Made by a program: the position numbers and the translations under genes. Below, piece by piece: positions 1 through 7,729 of a DNA stretch of 64,000 nt (positions are counted from its first letter, which is position 1; each line of letters begins with the position of its first letter). The stretch comes from JBMOUD01 sp049319665 (GTDB lineage Bacteria > Pseudomonadota > Gammaproteobacteria > Enterobacterales > Enterobacteriaceae): contig NZ_JBMOUD010000001.1 in assembly GCF_049319665.1 (NCBI RefSeq), forward strand, positions 732,366 to 796,365. Reading direction: 5' to 3'. A model generated the notes under the pieces. The model did not search any database. It worked only from the letters and a program-made list of their open reading frames with translations, and had not been told where the DNA came from.

Positions 1-33
1 ATGCTTTCTGTCGCGACCTTGCTAGGTGAGTAA
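1..33 (+). CDS. possible 3' end of an upstream gene
   Basis: The first 33 bases can be read as an open frame ending in TAA at 31-33, with a hydrophobic last ten residues. In Klebsiella the gene before nasF is nasR, which encodes an ANTAR antiterminator, so this could be its end. Ten residues are too few to identify it; the placement is inference. Confidence 0.25.
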   Translation: MLSVATLLGE

Positions 34-68
34 AGAGCAAACTGCACTTAAAGCACACGCACAATAGC

Positions 69-85
69 TGCACTAATGATGTGCA
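69..85. promoter_or_regulatory. putative NtrC-binding site (enhancer)
   Basis: The sequence TGCACTAATGATGTGCA has perfect TGCAC and GTGCA arms separated by 7 bases, which closely matches the known NtrC operator layout. It lies about 110 bp upstream of the sigma-54 promoter, a usual enhancer distance. A weaker half-site starts at 43. It suggests nitrogen-limitation control of the nas operon. Confidence 0.7.
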
Positions 86-190
86 TATAACCTGTGTTGC
101 GATCCGATAACGTGCAACATTTGCGCTGAACCCTATAAGGTCATGGCGGTAATAACGGTGCTCATGGTGAATTTACGCCGACTCTTAAAG

Positions 191-207
191 TTGGCATGCC
201 ATCTGCA
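191..207 (+). promoter_or_regulatory. sigma-54 (RpoN) promoter of the nas operon
   Basis: TTGGCATGCCATCTGCA has GG at 193-194 and GC at 205-206 separated by exactly ten bases, the diagnostic -24/-12 spacing for sigma-54. Transcription should start near 217-219, giving a leader of about 210 nt before nasF. The upstream NtrC-like site supports the call. Confidence 0.75.
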
Positions 208-223
208 TTAGTCTCTAGGTAAT

Positions 224-248
224 AAGTGGCGACATAGATGAGCCACTT
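224..248 (+). promoter_or_regulatory. leader hairpin upstream of the nas attenuator
   Basis: AAGTGGC (224-230) pairs perfectly with GCCACTT (242-248) around an 11-base loop. In the Klebsiella nasF leader a first hairpin is the target of the ANTAR protein NasR, which prevents termination at the second hairpin. The position here fits that arrangement; binding is inferred. Confidence 0.5.
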
Positions 249-297
249 TAAAGAATATGTCGGGCCAACGGCGGTCTGAACAAAATTCACGGATAAA

Positions 298-350
298 GGC
301 GTCCATTAGCATTCAGAAAACTGAGTGCTGACTGGACGCCTTTTTTGTTT
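298..350 (+). terminator. attenuator terminator in the nas leader
   Basis: The outer stem GGCGTCCA/TGGACGCC (298-305/333-340) and inner stem AGCATTCAG/CTGAGTGCT (308-316/321-329, one G-U pair) form a strong hairpin with an AAAA loop, followed directly by a T-run from 341. It lies about 80 nt before nasF, so transcription into the operon would need antitermination. This matches the known nitrate/nitrite-dependent control of nasF in Klebsiella. Confidence 0.8.
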
Positions 351-430
351 TTGTCTTAAGCCTTTTGTCTTAAAACAAGGCGCCGCGCAGCGTATCACGT
401 GGCATTGAATCGTATTGATAGGAACCAACT

Positions 431-1693
431 ATGACGCAAGAAAAGAAAGCCCCGATGAGTTCGCTCAGCCGCCGCCGCTTTATTGCCGGAACCGCTGCAT
501 TAGGTGGCAGCATGTTATTACCCGGATTTATGAATAGCGTGTGGGCCGCGGGTTCTGATGCGCCAGAGAAAAAAGAAATCCGCGTTGGTTTTATTCCGCT
601 CACTGATTGTGCTTCGGTCGTCATGGCTGCGGTAAATAAATTTGATGAAAAGTACGGCATTAAAATTGTGTTGAGCAAAGAGGCCAGTTGGGCTGTGGTG
701 CGTGACAAATTGGTTTCTGGAGAGCTTGACGCTGCACATGTGCTGTATGGGCTGATCTATGGCTTACAGGCAGGCGCGGCGGGGCCACAGCACGATATGG
801 CGATGTTGATGACGCTCAACAATAACGGGCAGGCCATCACGCTTTCCAACCAAATGAAACAAGCTGGGGCGACGGATGGCGCCTCGCTGAAAAAAGTAGT
901 CGATGCGAGTGCCAAAGGAACCTATACCTTTGCTCAGACATTCCCGACCGGTACCCACGCCATGTGGCTCTATTACTGGTTAGCCAATGCCGGAATTCAT
1001 CCTTTCAACGATATTCGCAATGTCGTAGTACCTCCGCCGCAAATGGTCGTCAATATGAAAATTGGCAACATGAGCGGCTATTGCGTAGGCGAGCCTTGGA
1101 ACCAGCGAGCCATTATCGACGACATCGGTTTTACCGCCATTACCTCACAGGAAATTTGGCCCGATCATCCTGAAAAAATACTTGGCACCACCGCGTCATG
1201 GGTCGCCGCTAATCCGAACGCTGCCAGGGCGTTAACCGCGGCCGTATTAGACGCTTCGCGTTGGATAGATAGCACCGATGATAATCGTATAGCGACGGCC
1301 AAAACCATTGCCGGACGGGCCTATGTCAATAGCGCAGTTGAAACAATTCAGGGCCGCATGCTGGGGAGTTACGACAATGGTATCGGTAGAAAATGGCAGG
1401 ATGCGCATGCCATGCGTTTCTTCCATGACGGACAAGTTAATTTCCCATACCTGTCGGATGGCATGTGGTTTTTGACCCAACAAAAACGCTGGGGATTGCT
1501 CGACAAAGCCCCCGATTATTTGGCTGTAGCCCAAAAAGTAAACCGCATTGATATCTATAAACAAGCGGCAGCGGCAGTAGGCGGCATCAATCTACCGACA
1601 TCAGCGATGCGCAGCAGCACGTTGATGGATGGCAAGGTGTGGGATGGCAGTAATCCGGCAGCCTATGCCGACAGTTTTGCGATGAAACGCTAA
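431..1693 (+). CDS. nasF: nitrate ABC transporter substrate-binding protein
   Basis: A 420-residue periplasmic nitrate/nitrite-binding protein of the NrtA/NasF family. The N-terminus carries a twin-arginine signal (SRRRFIAG at about residues 13-20) followed by a hydrophobic stretch and an A-A cleavage region, so export in a folded state by Tat is likely. The mature part begins with KKEIRVGFIPLTDCASVVMA, typical of the CmpA/NrtA fold. It is the first gene of the operon, just after the attenuator, and is followed closely by the permease and ATPase genes. Length and context fit the nasF of Klebsiella-type assimilation operons. I am confident in the role; nitrate over other anions is inferred from the downstream reductases. 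Confidence 0.92.
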   Translation: MTQEKKAPMSSLSRRRFIAGTAALGGSMLLPGFMNSVWAAGSDAPEKKEIRVGFIPLTDCASVVMAAVNKFDEKYGIKIVLSKEASWAVVRDKLVSGELDAAHVLYGLIYGLQAGAAGPQHDMAMLMTLNNNGQAITLSNQMKQAGATDGASLKKVVDASAKGTYTFAQTFPTGTHAMWLYYWLANAGIHPFNDIRNVVVPPPQMVVNMKIGNMSGYCVGEPWNQRAIIDDIGFTAITSQEIWPDHPEKILGTTASWVAANPNAARALTAAVLDASRWIDSTDDNRIATAKTIAGRAYVNSAVETIQGRMLGSYDNGIGRKWQDAHAMRFFHDGQVNFPYLSDGMWFLTQQKRWGLLDKAPDYLAVAQKVNRIDIYKQAAAAVGGINLPTSAMRSSTLMDGKVWDGSNPAAYADSFAMKR

Positions 1694-1705
1694 GTGAGGC
1701 CTTCG

Positions 1706-2626
1706 ATGAAAACATCAGTCGCAGTAACATCAGCCAGCGCATCAAAAGTGGTCAGTATTGATAATGGAAATCCTGTCGCTGAGGTGGCCACCTTGCCGGT
1801 GAAGCAGAGCGAAAACCAGGCTGTTACATCACGTATGCCAGGCGTGCGTACATACTTTAAGCGCTTAGTAAATCAAGCTATTCCCGCATTAACCGGCATC
1901 GGATTACTGGTTGTTGTCTGGCAAATCGCGGCGATGAACAGCAAAGGTTTCCCGACGCCGTTACAAACTTGGGAAGCTGCCAAAGTGCTATTTGCCCATC
2001 CGTTTTATAACGCCGGACCTAATGACATGGGAATCGGCTGGAACGTGCTGGCGTCGTTAGAACGCGTGGCGGTCGGTTTCGGATTAGCGGCATTAATTGG
2101 TATTCCCGCCGGATTCTTGATTGGCCGTTTCAGTTTTATCGCCGGAATGCTTAATCCGCTCATCTCATTATTGCGTCCGGTAAGTCCATTAGCCTGGCTG
2201 CCAATCGGTCTGTTGTTATTTCAACGCGCAGAGCCCGCCTCAGCATGGACCATTTTCATCTGCTCTATCTGGCCGATGATCCTCAATACCGCCGAGGGCG
2301 TTGCCCGCATTCCGCAGGATTACCTTAACGTCGCGCGGGTACTCAAATTAAATGAGTTTACCGTGATGCGAAAAATCCTCTTTCCAGCGGTACTGCCTTA
2401 CGTGCTGACCGGCGTGCGTTTGTCGATTGGCATTGCCTGGCTGGTGATTGTCGCCGCCGAAATGCTGACCAGCGGCGTGGGTATCGGTTTTTGGATCTGG
2501 AATGAATGGAACAACCTCAATGTGCAAAACATCATCGTTGCCATCATTTTGATCGGACTGGTGGGAATGGTGTTAGAGCAAGGCCTGATGGCGATTGCCC
2601 GCCGCTTCACTTACGACAATCGCTAA
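1706..2626 (+). CDS. nasE: nitrate ABC transporter permease
   Basis: Membrane component of the nitrate importer, NrtB/NasE type, about 306 residues. The start chosen is the ATG at 1706, which has a GAGG six bases upstream; a GTG at 1694 directly after the nasF stop is also in frame but lacks a ribosome site. A polar N-terminal tail of about 60 residues precedes several membrane segments. The stretch ending GARIPQDYLNVARVLKLNE-like (EGVARIPQDYLNVARVL) is the cytoplasmic EAA loop that docks the ATPase. The gene sits 12 bases after nasF and 10 bases before nasD, so the three are co-translated. Confidence 0.9.
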   Translation: MKTSVAVTSASASKVVSIDNGNPVAEVATLPVKQSENQAVTSRMPGVRTYFKRLVNQAIPALTGIGLLVVVWQIAAMNSKGFPTPLQTWEAAKVLFAHPFYNAGPNDMGIGWNVLASLERVAVGFGLAALIGIPAGFLIGRFSFIAGMLNPLISLLRPVSPLAWLPIGLLLFQRAEPASAWTIFICSIWPMILNTAEGVARIPQDYLNVARVLKLNEFTVMRKILFPAVLPYVLTGVRLSIGIAWLVIVAAEMLTSGVGIGFWIWNEWNNLNVQNIIVAIILIGLVGMVLEQGLMAIARRFTYDNR

Positions 2627-2636
2627 GGAGAACAAC

Positions 2637-3452
2637 ATGGATAACCCTAAAGCTGCTCGCCACCTCGCCCCCATTATTCGCGTTCAGCAAGTGAGCCAAC
2701 GCTTTCCTACGCCCAAAGGCAGTTTTTTAGCGCTGGATAACGTCAGCTTTGACATTTTGCCAGGCGAAACGGTCAGCCTGATTGGTCACTCCGGCTGTGG
2801 TAAATCAACGTTATTAAATCTGATTGCCGGACTTAGCCGTCCGAGCGAAGGGGTTTTGCTGTGCGACAACCAAGAGATAACCGGGCCAGGCCCTGAACGT
2901 GGCGTGGTATTTCAGAATCATTCGCTACTGCCGTGGTTGAGTACTTATGAAAACGTGGCGTTGGCCGTACGCGAAGTGTTTCGCGGGCAGATGAGCAAAA
3001 GTGAAATGCATGACTGGATTGAACACAATTTATCGTTGGTTCATATGGGCCATGCAGTAGACAAACGGCCGGGGGAAATCTCCGGCGGAATGAAACAGCG
3101 GGTAGGGATTGCGCGTGCTTTAGCGATGAAACCTAAAGTTCTGCTGATGGATGAACCCTTTGGCGCCTTAGATGCGCTAACTCGCGCCCATTTACAAGAT
3201 GCGGTGATGGAAATCCAACAGCGGTTGCACACCACAATTGTCTTGATCACTCATGACGTTGATGAGGCCGTTTTACTCTCCGACCGGGTACTGATGATGA
3301 CCAATGGTCCCGCGGCGACGGTGGGGGAAATACTTGACGTCACCTTGCCGCGTCCGCGTTCTCGAGTGGCACTGGCCAATGACCCCATTTACCACCAGTG
3401 CCGTCAGCAAGTTCTGCAGTTCTTGTATGAAAAACACCGTACACCCGCGTAA
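2637..3452 (+). CDS. nasD: nitrate ABC transporter ATP-binding protein
   Basis: A 271-residue ATPase of the NrtD/SsuB/TauB family that powers the NasFE importer. Walker A is GHSGCGKST, the signature is SGGMKQRVGIARAL, and Walker B is VLLMDEPFGALD. The start is the ATG at 2637 with AAGGAG seven bases upstream; the longer open frame reaches back into nasE and is not needed. It lacks the extra C-terminal solute-binding-like domain of cyanobacterial NrtC. It is followed 17 bases later by the reductase fusion. Confidence 0.92.
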   Translation: MDNPKAARHLAPIIRVQQVSQRFPTPKGSFLALDNVSFDILPGETVSLIGHSGCGKSTLLNLIAGLSRPSEGVLLCDNQEITGPGPERGVVFQNHSLLPWLSTYENVALAVREVFRGQMSKSEMHDWIEHNLSLVHMGHAVDKRPGEISGGMKQRVGIARALAMKPKVLLMDEPFGALDALTRAHLQDAVMEIQQRLHTTIVLITHDVDEAVLLSDRVLMMTNGPAATVGEILDVTLPRPRSRVALANDPIYHQCRQQVLQFLYEKHRTPA

Positions 3453-3469
3453 CTGATGAGGAATTGAGG

Positions 3470-6400
3470 ATGACCAAGCCGGTTTTGGTGGTGATCGGTA
3501 ATGGTATGGCCGGGCGGCGTTTAGTCGACACGCTGACTCAGCTAGCGCCGCATCGCTTTGATATCCATTTGTTTGGTGATGAACCTCAGGCCCATTACAA
3601 CCGCATTATGCTGTCGCCGGTTCTGGCGGGTGAGAAAGCCTTTGAGGATATTTTATCCGAACCGTTAAATTCTGGTGACAACGTCACGTTATATCAGCGT
3701 GAACCGGTGAAGAAAATCGACCGCATCGCTAAAACGGTGATGACGGCTAACAGAACGATTAAGTATGACCAACTGGTGTTGGCTACCGGTTCTCAGCCCG
3801 TAATGCCACCACTACCGGGCGTTACGCTATCTGGCATCGTGGGGTTTCGTAATCAACATGATGTGGAAATGATGCTGGTGCACTGTCGAGCGCAGGCGCA
3901 AGCGGTCGTTATCGGCGGTGGTGTATTAGGGATTGAAGCGGCAGCAGGCCTGCAACGGCGTGGTATGCAGGTGACAATATTACATCGCGGCCCCTACTTA
4001 ATGGACAAGCAATTGGATAGTCGCTCATCCGAACTGTTGGCAATAAGCCTGCGGGAACGCGGGATTCAGCTGGTTTTTAATGCCGATACCCGACGGTTTT
4101 TGGCTGATAAGCACGAGCATGTACAAGCGGTTGAACTGGCAAATGACCAGCGTTATCCCGCTTCGCTGGTTGTGATGTCGATAGGCGTTCGTCCAGAGAT
4201 GACCCTTGCCAAACAAGCGGGGCTGGCATGCCAGCGAGGTATTGTTGTCAGCCACGAGTTATTGAGCAGCGACCCGTCAATTTTCGCTATCGGTGAATGT
4301 TGTCAGCAAGGTGAAATCACGCTGGGACTATTGGCTCCGTGCTGGCAACACGCGCAGACATTGGCGACCCATCTTGCTGGACTGCCGGCACTATCGAGCA
4401 GCGAACAGCAAAACCCATTAAGACTGAAAGTCAGTGGCATTGCGCTGTTTTGTGCTGGCGAAGCGCAAGAGATTGAGGGCAGTGAAGTACACACCACCTG
4501 GGACCCGCTGGAACAACATTATCGTCGTTTAGTGTTTAGAGATGGTTACCTGATTGGGTTCCAGCTTTTTGGCGATATCAGCGATGGGGCAGCGTTTACG
4601 GCTCAGCTGACTCCGGCTCAATCCGTTAGTACACAACCCATTACAACAACCCATCAGGCGGCGCTTCCACTCGATAACCCAATGCCGCGGCAAGTACCGA
4701 CCTTATCTATTTTCGATCCCGCCGGAGCGAATAATGCTTTGCGGGCAACGATTGAACAACTGTCGCCACTCAGTGCGACGAGGAGAACTGCAATGTCAAA
4801 ACCCGTTCTGGTCGTTGCCGGTCACGGTATGGTCGGCCACCATTTTCTACAACAATTGGTCGAGCGTGACCTTCATCAACAGTACCACGTTGTTGTCTTT
4901 GGCGAGGAGCAAGCACCAGCCTATGATCGCGTGCATTTGTCCGAGTTTTTTTCGGGGCGCAGCGCAGAATCGTTGTCCTTGGTCGAAGACGGATTTTTTG
5001 AAAAGACGGGTATTGAATTGCGACTCGGCCATGAGATTGTCCATATCGACCGCAGTAAACGCTACGTCGTGGATAAACAGGGGCATCAAACCCCCTACGA
5101 TCGGCTGGTGTTGGCAACGGGGTCCTATCCGTTTGTCCCGCCAATTCCAGGCAACGATGCCCCAGGATGCTTGGTTTATCGTACGTTAGATGATCTGGCC
5201 AGCATTAAAGCTTGTGCTGAGCAAGGGCGCGTGGGCGTGGTTGTTGGTGGCGGTTTACTTGGGCTGGAAGCGGCGAACGCGCTAAAACATCTTGGCTTGC
5301 AAACCCATGTTGTGGAATTTGCCCCTCGTTTAATGGGCGTGCAGCTTGATGAAGGCGGCGCGGCGATGTTACGCCGAAAAATTACCGCATTAGGCGTACA
5401 GGTCCATACCGGAAAAACTACCCAAGAAATTGTGGCGGGCAGCGAGCATCGCTATGCGATGAAATTTAGCGACGGCAGCGAACTCGATACCGATTTGGTG
5501 CTGTTTTCTGCCGGCATCCGCCCGCGAGACCAATTAGCACGGGAATGTGGTCTGGATATCGGGCCGCGTGGCGGTATTGTAATCGATGAACAGTGCCGCA
5601 CCTCTGATGCCGATATTTATGCTATTGGTGAGTGCGCATTGTGGAACGGGCAGATTTTTGGATTGGTCGCCCCAGGCTATCAGATGGCCCGTACATTGGC
5701 AGATACGCTGTGTGGCAATGATGTGGCGTTTCGCGGTGCGGATATGAGCACCAAGCTGAAATTACTCGGTGTCGACGTCGCGTCATTGGGAGATGCACAC
5801 GGCAATACTCCTGATAGCCAAAGCTATAGCTGGATCGATGGCCCCGCAGAGGTTTATAAAAAAATCGTTGTTTCCGCCGATGGCAAATATTTACTCGGCG
5901 CGGTTTTGGTTGGGGACAGCAGCGAATACAGCACATTACTCCCTATGATGCTCAACCAAATACCGTTACCTGGCCAACCCGAAGCGTTGATTTTACCCGC
6001 CAGTTCTGCCGCTACGCCAAAAGGGCTTGGTGTTGCGACATTGCCGGACAGTGCGCAAATTTGCTCTTGCCATAACGTCAGTAAAGCCGATATCTGCTCG
6101 GCGGTACAAAATGGCTGCGGTGACATGAGCGCCATCAAAAGTTGTACTAAAGCGGCGACCGGATGCGGAGGATGCGCGGCACTGACCAAGCAAGTGATGG
6201 AGTTTGCCTTGGCAGAACAAGGTGTCGAGGTCAAAAAAGACATCTGTGAACACTTCCCGTGGTCACGCCAAGAGTTGTATCACCTGGTGCGCGCCGGAGA
6301 GATCCGTAGTTTCGAACAACTGATTACTCAGCATGGGCAAGGTAGCGGTTGTGAGATCTGCAAGCCGCTGGTCGGCTCAATCTTGGCCTCCTGTTGGAAT

Positions 6401-7729
6401 GACTATCTGCTTAAGCCGCAGCATTTGCCTCTGCAAGATACCAATGACCGCTATTTCGCCAATATTCAAAAAGATGGCACTTACTCTGTTGTGCCACGTA
6501 TTCCGGGGGGCGAGATTACCCCAGATGGTCTGATTGCTATTGGACAGGTTGCGAAGCGCTATCACTTGTACACCAAAATTACCGGTGGGCAGCGAGTGGA
6601 TTTATTCGGTGCCCGGCTCGAACAATTGCCAGAAATCTGGCAGCAACTGGTTGATGCTGGTTTTGAAACTGGTCATGCCTACGGCAAGTCACTGCGTACC
6701 GTGAAATCATGCGTGGGATCAAGCTGGTGCCGCTATGGTGTGCAAGATTCAACGACTTTGGCGATTGAGCTAGAAAATCGTTACAAAGGGTTGCGCTCGC
6801 CTCATAAAATAAAAATGGCCGTATCTGGCTGTACCCGTGAATGTGCCGAAGCACAAAGTAAAGATGTAGGGGTGATTGCCACCGAAAAAGGCTGGAATCT
6901 GTACATTTGTGGCAATGGAGGGATGAAACCGCGCCATGCTGATTTACTGGCGCAGGATCTGGATCGCGAGACATTAATTCGTACTATCGACCGTTTTCTG
7001 ATGTTTTATATCCGTACTGCCGATCGTCTGCAGCGTACCAGCAGCTGGATGGATAATCTTGAAGGCGGGATAGATTATCTACGCAATGTGGTGCTCCTCG
7101 ATAGCTTGCACCTTGGTGAACAACTGGAAAACGAGATGGCGCAAGTGGTAGCAAGTTATCAGTGTGAATGGCAAACCACGCTAGCTAATGCCGATCGTCT
7201 GGCCTTGTTCCGACCATTTATCAATAGTACGTCTGGCGATGAAAATGTGGTGATGGTCAGCGAACGGCAGCAGCCACGCCCGGCGACGAAGTTAGAGCGA
7301 GAACAGCATGAGATTGCCCATGTTAGTGCATCGCCGCAGGCTGTTGACCAAGAATGGGTTGAGCTTTGTGACTTATCGGCTATCCCGGAAAACGCAGGCA
7401 TGGCTGCTCGTCTCGGAGAGCAGCAGATCGCGTTGTTCCATTTACCCTCATTGCCGCAAAAAGTATTTGCGCTGGGTAATCATGAACCGGGTAGTGACGC
7501 CTATGTTTTAGCGCGAGGAATGCTTGGGGATGTGAAGGGCGAGCCGGTGGTTATTTCGCCACTCTATAAGCAGCGCTTCCGCCTGCATGATGGTATCAGC
7601 ATTGATAATGCGTCGGTTCGATTAGCCTGTTGGCAAACCGATATACGCAACGGGCGAGTCTGGGTCTGTCAGACGGCATCTGCACAAGCTCAAGATAGCG
7701 CCGCACAGATTGAAGCGATCGGCCTATGA
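3470..7729 (+). CDS. nasB: NasC-NirB-NirD fusion: assimilatory nitrite reductase with fused flavoprotein electron carrier
   Basis: A 1419-residue protein joining genes that are separate in Klebsiella. Residues 1-441 are a NasC-like FAD/NAD-binding reductase. From residue 442 the protein restarts as NirB: FAD/NAD-binding domains, a BFD-like [2Fe-2S] domain near 863-913 (CSCHNVSKADI and TGCGGCAAL), then the sirohaem/[4Fe-4S] nitrite reductase part with paired cysteines near 1080 and 1086 (SCVGSSWC) and near 1121 and 1125 (SGCTRECA). Residues from about 1294 are a NirD-like domain without Rieske ligands, as usual for NirD. The start is the ATG at 3470 (GAGGA at 3458); the TTG at 3464 is less likely. 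NasC would normally pass electrons to nitrate reductase NasA and NasB reduces nitrite to ammonium. There is no stop between the NasC and NirB parts, but an internal start is preserved. Confidence 0.9.
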   Translation: MTKPVLVVIGNGMAGRRLVDTLTQLAPHRFDIHLFGDEPQAHYNRIMLSPVLAGEKAFEDILSEPLNSGDNVTLYQREPVKKIDRIAKTVMTANRTIKYDQLVLATGSQPVMPPLPGVTLSGIVGFRNQHDVEMMLVHCRAQAQAVVIGGGVLGIEAAAGLQRRGMQVTILHRGPYLMDKQLDSRSSELLAISLRERGIQLVFNADTRRFLADKHEHVQAVELANDQRYPASLVVMSIGVRPEMTLAKQAGLACQRGIVVSHELLSSDPSIFAIGECCQQGEITLGLLAPCWQHAQTLATHLAGLPALSSSEQQNPLRLKVSGIALFCAGEAQEIEGSEVHTTWDPLEQHYRRLVFRDGYLIGFQLFGDISDGAAFTAQLTPAQSVSTQPITTTHQAALPLDNPMPRQVPTLSIFDPAGANNALRATIEQLSPLSATRRTAMSKPVLVVAGHGMVGHHFLQQLVERDLHQQYHVVVFGEEQAPAYDRVHLSEFFSGRSAESLSLVEDGFFEKTGIELRLGHEIVHIDRSKRYVVDKQGHQTPYDRLVLATGSYPFVPPIPGNDAPGCLVYRTLDDLASIKACAEQGRVGVVVGGGLLGLEAANALKHLGLQTHVVEFAPRLMGVQLDEGGAAMLRRKITALGVQVHTGKTTQEIVAGSEHRYAMKFSDGSELDTDLVLFSAGIRPRDQLARECGLDIGPRGGIVIDEQCRTSDADIYAIGECALWNGQIFGLVAPGYQMARTLADTLCGNDVAFRGADMSTKLKLLGVDVASLGDAHGNTPDSQSYSWIDGPAEVYKKIVVSADGKYLLGAVLVGDSSEYSTLLPMMLNQIPLPGQPEALILPASSAATPKGLGVATLPDSAQICSCHNVSKADICSAVQNGCGDMSAIKSCTKAATGCGGCAALTKQVMEFALAEQGVEVKKDICEHFPWSRQELYHLVRAGEIRSFEQLITQHGQGSGCEICKPLVGSILASCWNDYLLKPQHLPLQDTNDRYFANIQKDGTYSVVPRIPGGEITPDGLIAIGQVAKRYHLYTKITGGQRVDLFGARLEQLPEIWQQLVDAGFETGHAYGKSLRTVKSCVGSSWCRYGVQDSTTLAIELENRYKGLRSPHKIKMAVSGCTRECAEAQSKDVGVIATEKGWNLYICGNGGMKPRHADLLAQDLDRETLIRTIDRFLMFYIRTADRLQRTSSWMDNLEGGIDYLRNVVLLDSLHLGEQLENEMAQVVASYQCEWQTTLANADRLALFRPFINSTSGDENVVMVSERQQPRPATKLEREQHEIAHVSASPQAVDQEWVELCDLSAIPENAGMAARLGEQQIALFHLPSLPQKVFALGNHEPGSDAYVLARGMLGDVKGEPVVISPLYKQRFRLHDGISIDNASVRLACWQTDIRNGRVWVCQTASAQAQDSAAQIEAIGL
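4780..4795 (+). promoter_or_regulatory. internal ribosome-binding site and start codon at the NasC/NasB junction
   Basis: GAGGAGAACTGCAATG: a good Shine-Dalgarno lies about 8 bases before the ATG at 4793, in frame with the fusion. The codons that follow encode MSKPVLVVAGHGMVG, a typical NirB N-terminus. Translation from here would give a normal free NasB (978 residues). It looks like the former start of a separate gene. Confidence 0.7.
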
